Source: Luteibacter mycovicinus (lineage in GTDB: Bacteria; Pseudomonadota; Gammaproteobacteria; Xanthomonadales; Rhodanobacteraceae). Taken from it: a DNA stretch of 64,000 nt. The DNA lies in the NCBI RefSeq assembly GCF_000745235.1, contig NZ_JQNL01000001.1:310001-374000 (forward strand), read 5' to 3'. How positions within the stretch are numbered: the first letter of the stretch is position 1; the number at the start of each line of letters is the position of its first letter. The position numbers and the translations under genes are program-made. Shown one piece after another: positions 36,107 through 44,351 of this stretch. The notes below the pieces were generated by a model that worked only from the letters and a program-made list of their open reading frames with translations, did no database searches and was not told the origin of the DNA.

Positions 36107-36991
36107 TTACCAGGCCGACCCCGGAAACGCATCCAGCGGAATCCGCAGGTAACGCCGACCGTTAGCCTCAGGCTCCGGCAACCGCCCACCGCGCAGATTT
36201 ACCTGCAACGCAGGCAACAGCAGCTTCGGCATGGGCAGCACCCTGTCCCGCCCGTGGCGCAACGCGATGAACCCAGCCTCATCCAGGCCGGCCACATGCG
36301 TGTTGGTGGCCAGTTGCTCGGCCACTGTACTTTCCCAGCGTGGTTCGCGACCTCCCGGCTGGTAGTCATGCCCGGTGAACAGACGCGTCTCCGGCGGCAG
36401 CGACAGGATCCGCTGGATCGAATGCCACAGCACGCTCGCATCGCCGCCGGGAAAATCCGCGCGGGCACTGCCGCTGTCCGGCATGAACAACGTATCCGCG
36501 ACGATCGCCGCGTCTCCGATCACGTACGTCACCGATGGGGCGGTATGACCCGGCGACGAGATCACACGCACTTCCAGCGACCCGATGGAAAACGTATCGC
36601 CTTCGTCGAACAACCGGTCCCAGTAACGCCCGTCCAGCTGATCCAGTGGCAACCCGTAGATCTCGCCCCAGATGCGCTGCACGTCCAGCACGCCGGCGCC
36701 CATCGCCATCGGCGCACCGGTCTTCGACGACAGATAGGCGGTGGCGGAGAAATGGTCCGCATGCGGATGCGTGTCGAGAATCCACTCGACCGTGAGCCCC
36801 AGCGACGCCACCGCATCGAGCAAGCCGTCGGCGGACGTCGTCGCGACGGAGCCCGACTTCTCGTCGAAGTCGAGCACCGGATCGATGATCGCGCAATGCT
36901 TCGTGACCGGATCGGCGACGATGTATTGCACCGTGCCCGTCCGCGGCTCCCAGAACCCCTGGACGTGCGGCCTGGATGTGTCGGTGTTCAT
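36107..36991 (-). CDS. MBL-fold hydrolase, ETHE1/Blh-like (probable persulfide dioxygenase)
   Basis: A 294-residue metallo-beta-lactamase-fold protein. The motif THPHADHFSA (HxHxDH) is near residue 76, SSPGHTAPSVTY near residue 143, Asp in IVADTLFMPD and His in FTGHDYQPGG. The start (VQGFWEPRTGTVQYIVADP) is typical of the Blh/persulfide dioxygenase group, which use a single iron and oxidise glutathione persulfide. It begins 3 bp after a small membrane-protein gene, so it is the last gene of the operon from 40910. Confidence 0.82.
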   Translation of the reverse strand: MNTDTSRPHVQGFWEPRTGTVQYIVADPVTKHCAIIDPVLDFDEKSGSVATTSADGLLDAVASLGLTVEWILDTHPHADHFSATAYLSSKTGAPMAMGAGVLDVQRIWGEIYGLPLDQLDGRYWDRLFDEGDTFSIGSLEVRVISSPGHTAPSVTYVIGDAAIVADTLFMPDSGSARADFPGGDASVLWHSIQRILSLPPETRLFTGHDYQPGGREPRWESTVAEQLATNTHVAGLDEAGFIALRHGRDRVLPMPKLLLPALQVNLRGGRLPEPEANGRRYLRIPLDAFPGSAW

Positions 36992-36994
36992 GGA

Positions 36995-37321
36995 TCACTC
37001 CTTGCGTGCGACGCCCTCGCGCTGCAGAGGAGTCCATTGTAGACGACGACCGACCGAGCGCCAGAACGTCGCGCCGAGCATCACGGCGAGGCCGATGTTG
37101 ACCACGACCTCGCCCGGCCAGACGTTGCCGTAGCTGATGTCCTGAAAACCGATCCGATCCGCCACGATGCCAAGGATGTTGGCAAAGGCACCGGCGGCGA
37201 TACAGGCGTGACACGTGCGGTTGATGCGCCGCAGGCTGAGATCGGTCAGCAGCCAGCAGGCCGAGACCATGATGACCGCACTGCAGGCAAGGTCGGTGTA
37301 AAGAAAGAAAAGTGCGTTCAC
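36995..37321 (-). CDS. Small membrane protein (holin-like topology)
   Basis: A 108-residue protein with three hydrophobic segments: LACSAVIMVSACWLLTDLSL, CIAAGAFANILGIVAD and VVVNIGLAVMLGATFWRSV. Basic C-terminus RRLQWTPLQREGVARKE. Its ATG overlaps the stop of the preceding membrane-protein gene by four bases. Size and topology are like phage holins, but no holin family can be named. Confidence 0.6.
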   Translation of the reverse strand: MNALFFLYTDLACSAVIMVSACWLLTDLSLRRINRTCHACIAAGAFANILGIVADRIGFQDISYGNVWPGEVVVNIGLAVMLGATFWRSVGRRLQWTPLQREGVARKE

Positions 37322-37647
37322 GGATTATCGCCTCCGGCGATACGGTCGATGACGCGGTTGGCCAGTGTTTCACCGCGCGAGTCGATCAGTCGCTGCACGA
37401 TCATCGTCAGGCGTAAACCGAAACAACCGATGAGAAAAGAGACGCCGGCGTGTACCTCCGCCGGCGAGTCGGGAAGAAAACGCCGCTCCAGCGCGGGCCC
37501 CAGGAAGATCGCCATCATCGCCCCGCATACCACCTGGACGACGGCCCGCTTGCGCGATGCCTCGTTGCCAAGCGCCACAGGCAGGATGGCGCCGCCCACG
37601 GCCGCCAGCAGCAGCCAGAAACGGGTGAAGAGAACCACGGAATCCAT
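37318..37647 (-). CDS. Small membrane protein (holin-like topology)
   Basis: A 109-residue protein starting MDSVVLFTRFWLLLAAVGGA; the longer frame to 37740 overlaps the upstream gene and is rejected. Helices are FWLLLAAVGGAILPVALGN, AVVQVVCGAMMAIFLGPAL and VSFLIGCFGLRLTMIVQRL. The ATG follows GGTCGCC weakly. Coupled by overlap with the next membrane-protein gene. A pair of small three-helix proteins beside a muramidase gene resembles phage lysis modules. Confidence 0.6.
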   Translation of the reverse strand: MDSVVLFTRFWLLLAAVGGAILPVALGNEASRKRAVVQVVCGAMMAIFLGPALERRFLPDSPAEVHAGVSFLIGCFGLRLTMIVQRLIDSRGETLANRVIDRIAGGDNP

Positions 37648-37666
37648 GATGGCGACCTCGCTGTGG

Positions 37667-38065
37667 TCAGGGGGACGTGACCGGAGCCAGACGGCCGTGC
37701 CATGTCGAGCGCGGACCGTCGAAGACCAGATCCAGCTCACGTTTCGGCTCGGCGGCTACCTTGATCCGAAGATCGTGATTCAACACGCCGTCGCAGAACC
37801 TGCCGCCGTTGACGGACGGGGCAAAGCGATAGATCAACGTGTCGCCGTCGGCCTTCAGAAATCGGGCCGGCACGTCGCACGACAGCGGCTCGTTGAAATG
37901 CAGCCTGACCAGCTGCGGTGCAAACGTAAGCCGCAATGCGACATCGGAGTTTGCCTGCTGGATAAGGCCTTGCCATACCCCCTGGGGCTCGGCGGCGACG
38001 GCCAGGGTCGGCAGCGCCGCGATGAGAGCGGCAAGGCTCAGGCACTTCATGGTGTTCAGATGCAT
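37667..38065 (-). CDS. Secreted hypothetical protein
   Basis: A 132-residue protein with a signal peptide (LSLAALIAALPTLAVAAEP). The mature part is beta-rich with one Cys pair (LSCDVP and GRFCDG). AAGGAG six bases before ATG 38065 fixes the start. No known family. Sixth gene in the muramidase/DUF2589 operon. Confidence 0.65.
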   Translation of the reverse strand: MHLNTMKCLSLAALIAALPTLAVAAEPQGVWQGLIQQANSDVALRLTFAPQLVRLHFNEPLSCDVPARFLKADGDTLIYRFAPSVNGGRFCDGVLNHDLRIKVAAEPKRELDLVFDGPRSTWHGRLAPVTSP

Positions 38066-38100
38066 CGTGATCTCCTTACATGTTGGGTGGTGGGCTCACG

Positions 38101-38268
38101 CTACCGAGCAAGCCACACCGCGAAGCCGGCTAAGCCGGCAAGAAACAGAACGTATGCCGTGATCCGTACGGCGCTGCGACCGCGACGCGACCGTGGAGCA
38201 ACCTCGGTGCTGGCGATCAGGGCGCTTTGCCAGGCACTCGACACGCGCAGGCCGGAGAGCCTGTCCAT
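38101..38268 (-). CDS. Short single-pass membrane protein
   Basis: A 55-residue frame, MDRLSGLRVSSAWQSALIAS to the helix ITAYVLFLAGLAGFAVWLAR, with a basic stretch PRSRRGRSAVR before the membrane helix. ATG 38268 overlaps the TGA of the upstream 146-residue gene (TGATG), which supports translational coupling. It would be missed by length cut-offs. N-in/C-out or reverse topology is unknown. Confidence 0.5.
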   Translation of the reverse strand: MDRLSGLRVSSAWQSALIASTEVAPRSRRGRSAVRITAYVLFLAGLAGFAVWLAR

Positions 38269-38708
38269 CACGACGCCCCGGCCTGGGCCACGACGACCGG
38301 ACGTCCATCGAGCGACACGTCGGCCCGCCAGGCGTCGGCGGCACGAAAGCGGATCACCATGCGGTGCAAGGGGCGTCGCCGGAACCAGCGAGGCGGGGGT
38401 GGATTCATGTCGATGATCAGTGCATCAGCCGCACCGCGCACCCGCTCGTAGCGCAGGCGACAGTCGAACGCGACCGACAGTTCGGTGACCTGCGGCAGGC
38501 GCGGATCGCGGAACCAGCTCATCGGTATCACCACGGAATCCAGCGTCGCGTCGTCGCGGGGACCGCGCGGGATATCCACGTGCAATGCCTCGTTTCCGGC
38601 ACGGTCGTGTTCGTAATGTAAGCCCCGGCGACGGCGCAGACCGTCATTGGCCGCCTCCACGGAAACACGCAACGCGAACAACAACTGATCGAAGCTGCAC
38701 TCGGCCAT
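38268..38708 (-). CDS. Hypothetical protein of the DUF2589 operon
   Basis: A 146-residue protein: MAECSFDQLLFALRVSVEAA, then MSWFRDPRLPQVTELSVAFD and a C-terminal beta-rich part MVIRFRAADAWRADVSLDGR. The first helix and the later strands look like the DUF2589 proteins of the same operon, so it may be a diverged relative. It begins 6 bp after the 86-residue gene. Confidence 0.6.
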   Translation of the reverse strand: MAECSFDQLLFALRVSVEAANDGLRRRRGLHYEHDRAGNEALHVDIPRGPRDDATLDSVVIPMSWFRDPRLPQVTELSVAFDCRLRYERVRGAADALIIDMNPPPPRWFRRRPLHRMVIRFRAADAWRADVSLDGRPVVVAQAGAS

Positions 38709-38714
38709 GGCACC

Positions 38715-38975
38715 CTACCCCTCGGTCATCCACGACGGCTTCCGCGGAAAGCCCACGTGGTAACAAAGCCACTGCAGCACGACCTGATGCTCGCCGACCT
38801 GCAGAATGGTGAAACTCTTTTCCGTCCCGATGATCGAGCCTTTCGGCGAATCGGTGAGGCAGCGATTGAGCAAGGCGCGCGCTTCTTCCACCTGCGCCTC
38901 CGTACTCATCTGGTTGGGATTGTCGCTGCCGACAACCACACGCTTGACGAACTTGACGTCAGTCAGATCGAACAT
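38715..38975 (-). CDS. Small hypothetical protein of the DUF2589 operon
   Basis: An 86-residue protein MFDLTDVKFVKRVVVGSDNP with EEARALLNRCL and VVLQWLCYHVGFPRKP. ATG at 38975 or 38978. GGAGA lies just upstream. No family recognised; Trp/Cys-containing end is unusual for so small a protein. Part of the compact operon. Confidence 0.55.
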   Translation of the reverse strand: MFDLTDVKFVKRVVVGSDNPNQMSTEAQVEEARALLNRCLTDSPKGSIIGTEKSFTILQVGEHQVVLQWLCYHVGFPRKPSWMTEG

Positions 38976-39044
38976 CACTGGGTCTCCTGGAGAGAATCGC
39001 GACGGCCTTGCGGACGCCGCGACTCGAGGTATGGAACCAACCGC

Positions 39045-39755
39045 TTACGGGCCCGGGCCCGGACCCGTTGCCGGAGCCGAAGCCGGCGCCGGAATGGCCG
39101 CGGGTGCGATCTTGGTCTTCTTCGGCAAGGCGTTACCCGGCACGGCCACCGGCGCGCCGACCTTGCGCGGCGCGCAGGCGGTCTGCAGGATGTCCAGCAC
39201 ACGCGACAGGCCTTCCGGCATGCCACCGTCTTCCGCGTGTACTTCGACGTGATAACGCGCCGAGTTGTCGGACTTGCGGGTGTTTTCCTTGTGCGTGGCG
39301 ACCGAGCCGGACACCTTCGCAGAGGCCTTGAAGATGCCCCAGCCGATCGACATCTCGGCGCTGAACTCGCCCTTCTTGTCTTCGCTTTCGGTGCTGCTGA
39401 AAGACGACTTCACTTCCATGTCGAAGGTGATGTCGACCTTGGTGATGCTGAGGCTGGGCACCTTGACGATGGCCAACAGCGGCACCACGATCTCGACGTC
39501 TTCTTCGGCGGTGCCGCCCTGGACATTGGGATCGTCGACGGGACGCTTGAAGCGGAACGTGGCGGTACGGGTATCGCCCACGCCATTGGGATCGTTCGCG
39601 GCCGGCGGCAGAAAGCCGATGACCTTGATGAAATCCGCGGTGGCCTGGGCCAGCTTGACCTGTGCTTCGCAGGCGGCGCTGAGCGGCGAACCGATCAGGT
39701 CGCCCATGGGCAGACCCTTGAACTGACTCGACATGTTGACGAGTTCGTCAGCCAT
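39045..39755 (-). CDS. DUF2589 domain protein
   Basis: A 236-residue protein with the DUF2589 (PF11655) layout: LIGSPLSAACEAQVKLAQAT, IGFLPP, a beta-rich middle VEIVVPLLAIVKVPSLSITK with DITFDMEVKSSFSSTES, then an Ala/Pro/Gly-rich tail (PAPASAPATGPGPGP). The domain has no assigned function. A strong sequence of amphipathic strands suggests a membrane- or envelope-associated beta structure. Two DUF2589 genes and a third likely relative are in this operon. Confidence 0.75.
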   Translation of the reverse strand: MADELVNMSSQFKGLPMGDLIGSPLSAACEAQVKLAQATADFIKVIGFLPPAANDPNGVGDTRTATFRFKRPVDDPNVQGGTAEEDVEIVVPLLAIVKVPSLSITKVDITFDMEVKSSFSSTESEDKKGEFSAEMSIGWGIFKASAKVSGSVATHKENTRKSDNSARYHVEVHAEDGGMPEGLSRVLDILQTACAPRKVGAPVAVPGNALPKKTKIAPAAIPAPASAPATGPGPGP

Positions 39756-39824
39756 GATGTGACTCCTGGTGAGATGTGACGCGACACGCGGAATGCGCGT
39801 CGCGGTTCAGCGCGACCGACGTGT

Positions 39825-40346
39825 TCAGTCGCCCGGCTTGAACGTCTTGAAGACCCCCTGGGTCTGCGCGAGGTGATTCATCAGCCGCGACGCGCCGTCG
39901 GTCGGCTCGCTGCCTTCCACGCGCAGCACCACGTGCACGGACCCGCCGCGACGATCGCCGCCACCGACCGAGGGATCGACCCGCAGGTGGGGCCGCGACG
40001 CGGCGCTCACCCCCTTCCAGCCGGGCTCGTGGGGCGCATCGTCACCCGGTGGGTCGCCCTCGATCAGCGGACCGAGGTCCGCGTCGAAGGTGATCTCGAC
40101 ATCCCTGATGCGCAGCACGTTGGTCGAGACCAGGGGAAGGATCGGCGCGCGGTACAGGTCTTCATCGTCCTCGCCGGCCTGCGGATGCAGGGACGGCATG
40201 CGGATGACGACGCTCTTGGGCCGGTTGTCCTCATCGAAAAACTCGCTGAGGTGGGAGATCTGGTGTTGCTCGATGCGGTCCTGCGCATCGACCACCGCGC
40301 CGGCGATGGCTTCGATCAGGGTATTGAGCGAGGTCTGCGCGGCCAT
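39825..40346 (-). CDS. DUF2589-like protein
   Basis: A 173-residue protein. The start SLNTLIEAIAGAVVDAQDRI, then APILPLVSTNVLRIRDVEIT and FDADLGPLIEG match the first half and central strand of the neighbouring DUF2589 protein. The C-terminal half is different (HVVLRVEGSEPTDGASRLMN). ATG 40346 starts 3 bp after the muramidase stop, so the two are coupled. Confidence 0.65.
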   Translation of the reverse strand: MAAQTSLNTLIEAIAGAVVDAQDRIEQHQISHLSEFFDEDNRPKSVVIRMPSLHPQAGEDDEDLYRAPILPLVSTNVLRIRDVEITFDADLGPLIEGDPPGDDAPHEPGWKGVSAASRPHLRVDPSVGGGDRRGGSVHVVLRVEGSEPTDGASRLMNHLAQTQGVFKTFKPGD

Positions 40347-40349
40347 GGC

Positions 40350-40910
40350 TCAGGGACCTCCCGTGGCGGCTTGCGGCAGATCGGGAAAAGAGTCGACGCG
40401 GTTGAGCCAGCCTTTCAGGAACTTGCCCAGCCCCGGCCGCTGGGCGACGAGGTTCTTGTAGTAGTCCTTGCGCCCCTGCTTGTACGCGGTGTAAACCGCG
40501 ACGTTATCGACCTTGCCCAGCGCGGCGAGCGTACCGGCACCGATGGCGCCGTCGACGACGACTTGTGGGGTCACACCCTGCGCATTGAGCACGCGCTGGA
40601 GCAGCCTGGATGCGTTACCACCGGCGTTGACCTGAAAGTCGAAGACGATGTTCGCCAGATCCTGCAGCGCGATCTCGTCGCCGTGCACCTTGTCCCAGTA
40701 CAACGCCTTGTAGATCCTGCCCGCGTCCGCGTCGCTCAGCGCACGCAGGTTATCGAGCGTGGGCTCGACACCCAGAAGGCGTTTGGCGCACTGCTGAAAC
40801 GTGCCCAGCGTGATGCCTTTGTTGGTCGCGCCGCCCGGATCCGCAGGGTCGTTGACGAACCCTCCCTCATGTCTGAGTAGCGTGGGAAAGAAGCTGTTGA
40901 AGTCGGCCAT
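40350..40910 (-). CDS. Glycoside hydrolase family 108 muramidase (ZliS-like)
   Basis: A 186-residue lysozyme. The catalytic segment is LLRHEGGFVNDPADPGGATN, with the Glu in HEGG, followed by KGITLGTFQQCA and YWDKVHGDEI. The C-terminal half (NIVFDFQVNAGGNASRLLQR, VVVDGAIGAGTLAAL) is the usual peptidoglycan-binding part of GH108. No signal peptide, as in phage endolysins that need a holin. First gene of the operon with DUF2589 and small membrane proteins; the start ATG 40910 has GGAGCT upstream. Confidence 0.88.
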   Translation of the reverse strand: MADFNSFFPTLLRHEGGFVNDPADPGGATNKGITLGTFQQCAKRLLGVEPTLDNLRALSDADAGRIYKALYWDKVHGDEIALQDLANIVFDFQVNAGGNASRLLQRVLNAQGVTPQVVVDGAIGAGTLAALGKVDNVAVYTAYKQGRKDYYKNLVAQRPGLGKFLKGWLNRVDSFPDLPQAATGGP

Positions 40911-41027
40911 GGTGTGAGCTCCTGAAAAGACGCGGTGGCGTCCGTGGAGTCACTATCCGTGGGTGGTGGCAATGGCGGCATCGGCAAAACACTGAATCGC
41001 GCGGCCGCCGTTGCTGACCTGCGGGAC

Positions 41028-41681
41028 TCACGGATCGAGCGTGGTGAGTCCTTCGCGCAAGGCGTATCGCGTGAGCTGCGCGATGCCGTTGATGCCCAGT
41101 TTCGCCATGATGTGTTCCCGGTGCGTGCCGACGGTCTTGATGCTGACGTGCAATCGCTCGGAAATGTCGCGTGCACTGAGCCCTTCGGCGAACAGCTGGG
41201 TGATTTCGCGCTCGCGCGCACTCAGCGCTCCGGTCGTCGCAAACGACGGTCCATCCTGGCGACGCAGACCATCCACCAGCAGATGCCCTATGTCCGGACT
41301 GATGAAGTAACGCTGGCGCATCACCGTATCGATCGCCTCACGTAGCACGTCGAAGCCGTCGCGCTTCAGCACGTAACCGTGGGCGCCCGCGTCGAAGGCG
41401 GCGCGTACCCATCGGGAGTCCTCGTAGCCGGAAAGGCAGAGAAGCCGGGTTTGTGGACAGCGCGGTGCGATCCGCCGGATCGCTTCCAGACCACTGAGTC
41501 CGCGCATGGCACAGTCGAAGACGATCAGTCCTGGCTGCTGTCGCAACGCCAGACGCACGCAGTCGCGACCGTCCGCGGTACTGCCGATGACCTGGTAGCG
41601 CGTGGAGTGACTCAGCAGCGCCGCCACGCCGTCGCGCAACAGCGCCTGCTCGTCCGCAAGCAGGACCGGCACGGGCATCAT
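41028..41681 (-). CDS. NarL/FixJ-family response regulator
   Basis: A 217-residue regulator. The receiver domain starts MMPVPVLLADEQALLRDGVA, with the phospho-acceptor Asp in GLIVFDCAMRGLSG and a switch Lys in GYVLKRDGF. The LuxR helix-turn-helix is SAREREITQLFAEGLSARDI, SERLHVSIKTVGTHREHIMA. No sensor kinase is next to it. It is 117 bp upstream of the muramidase operon on the same strand, a likely target or co-transcribed unit. 41682-41995 has no supported gene. Confidence 0.87.
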   Translation of the reverse strand: MMPVPVLLADEQALLRDGVAALLSHSTRYQVIGSTADGRDCVRLALRQQPGLIVFDCAMRGLSGLEAIRRIAPRCPQTRLLCLSGYEDSRWVRAAFDAGAHGYVLKRDGFDVLREAIDTVMRQRYFISPDIGHLLVDGLRRQDGPSFATTGALSAREREITQLFAEGLSARDISERLHVSIKTVGTHREHIMAKLGINGIAQLTRYALREGLTTLDP

Positions 41682-41995
41682 GCGAACCGCCCACGGCAAA
41701 AGCCGCCATCGATGGCGGTGAAATGATGCTGCGAATCCATCGTCGGTCCCCCGATTGACTACGCTTACCGGCGGACGCTTCGCTGCCGGCTGGCGGCCAC
41801 GGGTGCTCCCGGTGGCCGCGCCACGACGGCACGGCCGCAGCGTGCCGTCGCGTACACGGGGTCGGGTTTGGGACGCAGGTAATCGCCAGGCATGACACGA
41901 TCCGGTCGGTGGAAGGAGTGGTCACGGTATGTCGTGACGCCCCACCAGCCGTATCGGCCAAATGCTGATTTTTCGAGCCGAAGCCGCTGCGGCGG

Positions 41996-43537
41996 CTAAG
42001 CCGTACCGATGCGCGTCGCTTCCGGGGGAAGCACGGTCAGTTCCCGCCAGTCGAGTTGCTCGAGCAGGAAGTTGTAATCGTCGTCGCTTAGCTGAAATTC
42101 CAGACGGCAGCGTTCGAGCTCCGTCCGCTGCGCGGCGATGGCGGCGAGCGACAAGGCACAGTGCCGCTGATGCGCATCGCCGCGTGGCGGCTCGTCCAGC
42201 GCGTCGACCTCGATGCGGAACAGCGCCGCCAGCCGCGCGCCCTCTTCACTGGCTTCGTCCTCCAGCCGATGCAAGGCTGCCCGGGCCAGACCGCGACGGA
42301 CCGCGACGAGCTCGCGCTCGGTCACCGCGCGATGATCCAGCCCCAGCAGCCGGATCATCGGCGCGAGGGTCAGCCCCTGCACCACCAGCGTGGCCAACAC
42401 CACGCCGAAGGCGGCAAGGACCACCGTGTCCCGCTGCGGGAACTCCGCCGGCAGGATGAACGCCGTCGCCAGCGTCACCAGCCCGCGCATACCGCACCAC
42501 CCGGCCAGCGTTCCCTGCCGCCAGGTGGCGGGCTCCGCCCGTCCCGAACGGCGGCGGTACCACGCCACCGCGCGATTGAAGCCCAGCGCGACGACCAGCC
42601 GGACGACCACGACGATGGCGATCACCAGCCCGGTGAAGGCGAGCGCGTGGCGCAGGTGCTCACCGCTCATGTCGCCGATGATCCGCCGCGCCTGCAGGCC
42701 CATCAGCAGGAAGGCGAGCACATTGAGCACGAACACCACGACGTTCCACACCGCGTACGACTGCACGCGCATGCGCGGCGAGGTCGGTCGCGCCGTACGC
42801 GACGCGAGCGTCATCGCCAGCGCCACCACGGCGAGCACGGGCGATACGTGAAGGTGCTCGGCGATGATCCAGACGAGGAAGGTGTTGACGAACTGCAGCA
42901 GGTTACTGTCCAGCGCGCCCGTGACGAGCCGGCTCATGTACGGCATCAGCCAGGCGGCGACCATGCCGAATAACACACCGCCGGGCGCCGCCAGTGCGAA
43001 TCCGCCGACCTGGGCCGCCGTGAGTCCGCCGGACATCTGCGCGGTCAGCGCGGCGCTGAACAGCAACAGCGCGGCCGCGTCGTTGAACAGGCTCTCGCCG
43101 CGCAGGATCGCGTCGGTGGCGCGCGGAATCGCCATGCCGGAGAGTATCGCCGTGGCCGCCGCCGCGTCCGGCGGTGCCACGATCGCACCGAGCACCAGCG
43201 CCGCGGCGATCGGCAGGCCCGCGAACGCCCAGCCCACCCACGCGACCAGCAGAGCCGTGATCAGCACCCCGCCGAGCGCGAAGATGACCAGCGGTACCCA
43301 GAAACGCCTGGCGGTGGTCACGGGGAAATCGAACGCCGCATCCATGAGCGCCGGCGCGATGAATAACGGCAAAGCGGTCCGCGGATCGATCGGAAAGTCC
43401 GGTGCCCCCGGCAGAAGCGCCACGCCCACGCCCGCCAACGCCAGCATTGACGGATACGGCAACGACAGATGCCGCGCCACCTGCAGCAATACGATGGCCG
43501 CCAGCAGCAGCAGAAGAAGGCTTTCGAATAACGTCAC
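41996..43537 (-). CDS. CPA1-family Na+/H+ antiporter
   Basis: A 513-residue transporter with about 12 membrane segments beginning LFESLLLLLLAAIVLLQVAR. Signature regions are LGAIVAPPDAAAATAILSGM (the ion-binding Asp pair region) and AILRGESLFNDAAALLLFSA (ESLFND). The hydrophilic C-terminus of about 110 residues (HRLEDEASEEGARLAALFRI) is typical of NhaP/YjcE-like proteins. It probably exchanges Na+ or K+ for H+. The REP-like element at 43654 lies just upstream. Confidence 0.88.
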   Translation of the reverse strand: MTLFESLLLLLLAAIVLLQVARHLSLPYPSMLALAGVGVALLPGAPDFPIDPRTALPLFIAPALMDAAFDFPVTTARRFWVPLVIFALGGVLITALLVAWVGWAFAGLPIAAALVLGAIVAPPDAAAATAILSGMAIPRATDAILRGESLFNDAAALLLFSAALTAQMSGGLTAAQVGGFALAAPGGVLFGMVAAWLMPYMSRLVTGALDSNLLQFVNTFLVWIIAEHLHVSPVLAVVALAMTLASRTARPTSPRMRVQSYAVWNVVVFVLNVLAFLLMGLQARRIIGDMSGEHLRHALAFTGLVIAIVVVVRLVVALGFNRAVAWYRRRSGRAEPATWRQGTLAGWCGMRGLVTLATAFILPAEFPQRDTVVLAAFGVVLATLVVQGLTLAPMIRLLGLDHRAVTERELVAVRRGLARAALHRLEDEASEEGARLAALFRIEVDALDEPPRGDAHQRHCALSLAAIAAQRTELERCRLEFQLSDDDYNFLLEQLDWRELTVLPPEATRIGTA

Positions 43538-43653
43538 GGGCGAGACTTCCCCAAGTCGGTCCGCGCAGGCTACCCGGCAATAACGCTCTTGGGTAGGAGT
43601 CGGCCGTGCTGGCGATTGCGGGTTGCCTTGGTCAGCTGTTCTTCGTGCGAACT

Positions 43654-43680
43654 GGGTCGCGCGCGGGGCGCGCTCCTACA
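43654..43680. repeat. REP-like intergenic repeat, copy 1
   Basis: A 27-bp GC-rich sequence around GGGGCGCGCTCCTACA, identical to 59094-59120 and, in inverse orientation, nearly the same as the units at 51317-51460. It covers the stop of the 198-residue protein gene. Confidence 0.75.
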
Positions 43681-44272
43681 ACGGGCCGGTGGGATCCGGG
43701 CCTGCTGGCGATACCCCCCGCCTCAACCACCATCCGATAGAGGCACCCGCCAGCAACCACCCGAACGCGATCTCCAGCAGCGATCCCACCGTGAACGCGT
43801 CCGGAAACCGGTACCAGTTCCAGTAGGGCACGCTGATCGACAACCAGCTGAAGACGCCCATCGCCAGGCCAAGCACCAACCCGCGCGTCACTCCCACCCC
43901 GGCACGGATCATCACCAGGGCGAGAATCCATGCCCCGAGCGTGTTCGTCACCCACTGATGAAACAGGTTGACGCCCATCTGCATGGAATCGCGCCCATGC
44001 GGCTCGTAAACGATGAAAGCGAACGGGCTGGCCACCGCCTTCGCGGAGAACGCGGCGCGGGCCTTTTCATCGTCCGCGGCACCCCTGTCGAAGTGCGGCA
44101 GCACATAGATGCCAGCCTCGGCCGGCAGGCCTTGCTTCAGGGAAGCAATCACCCTGTCTTCGTCCAGTGGCGCCCGCATGGACATCTCGCCCAGCGGTAA
44201 CACCATGTGCGCGAACGCACCCCAGAGAAACATCACGAGACCACCGATCAGCGTTGCCATCGCGATACGCAT
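43676..44272 (-). CDS. Hypothetical membrane protein
   Basis: A 198-residue protein. Membrane helices are ATLIGGLVMFLWGAFAHMVL at the start and VTNTLGAWILALVMIRAGVG, GLVLGLAMGVFSWLSISVPY and LLEIAFGWLLAGASIGWWLR at the end; a periplasmic loop with VLPHFDRGAADDEKAR lies between. The layout is that of small DUF1761-type envelope proteins, but the family is not certain. Confidence 0.65.
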   Translation of the reverse strand: MRIAMATLIGGLVMFLWGAFAHMVLPLGEMSMRAPLDEDRVIASLKQGLPAEAGIYVLPHFDRGAADDEKARAAFSAKAVASPFAFIVYEPHGRDSMQMGVNLFHQWVTNTLGAWILALVMIRAGVGVTRGLVLGLAMGVFSWLSISVPYWNWYRFPDAFTVGSLLEIAFGWLLAGASIGWWLRRGVSPAGPDPTGPL

Positions 44273-44351
44273 GAGCCGTCTCCACCCGGGCTGTTGGTCC
44301 GAGCGTACGACTCGTCAACGCACGATGGTAGTGGCTTTCGGCAGGGGTTCT

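Noticed and set aside
37318..37321. Prophage lysis cassette
   Set aside because: Holin-like and muramidase genes are present nearby but there are no capsid, tail, terminase or repressor genes; I report it as an operon of unknown role instead.
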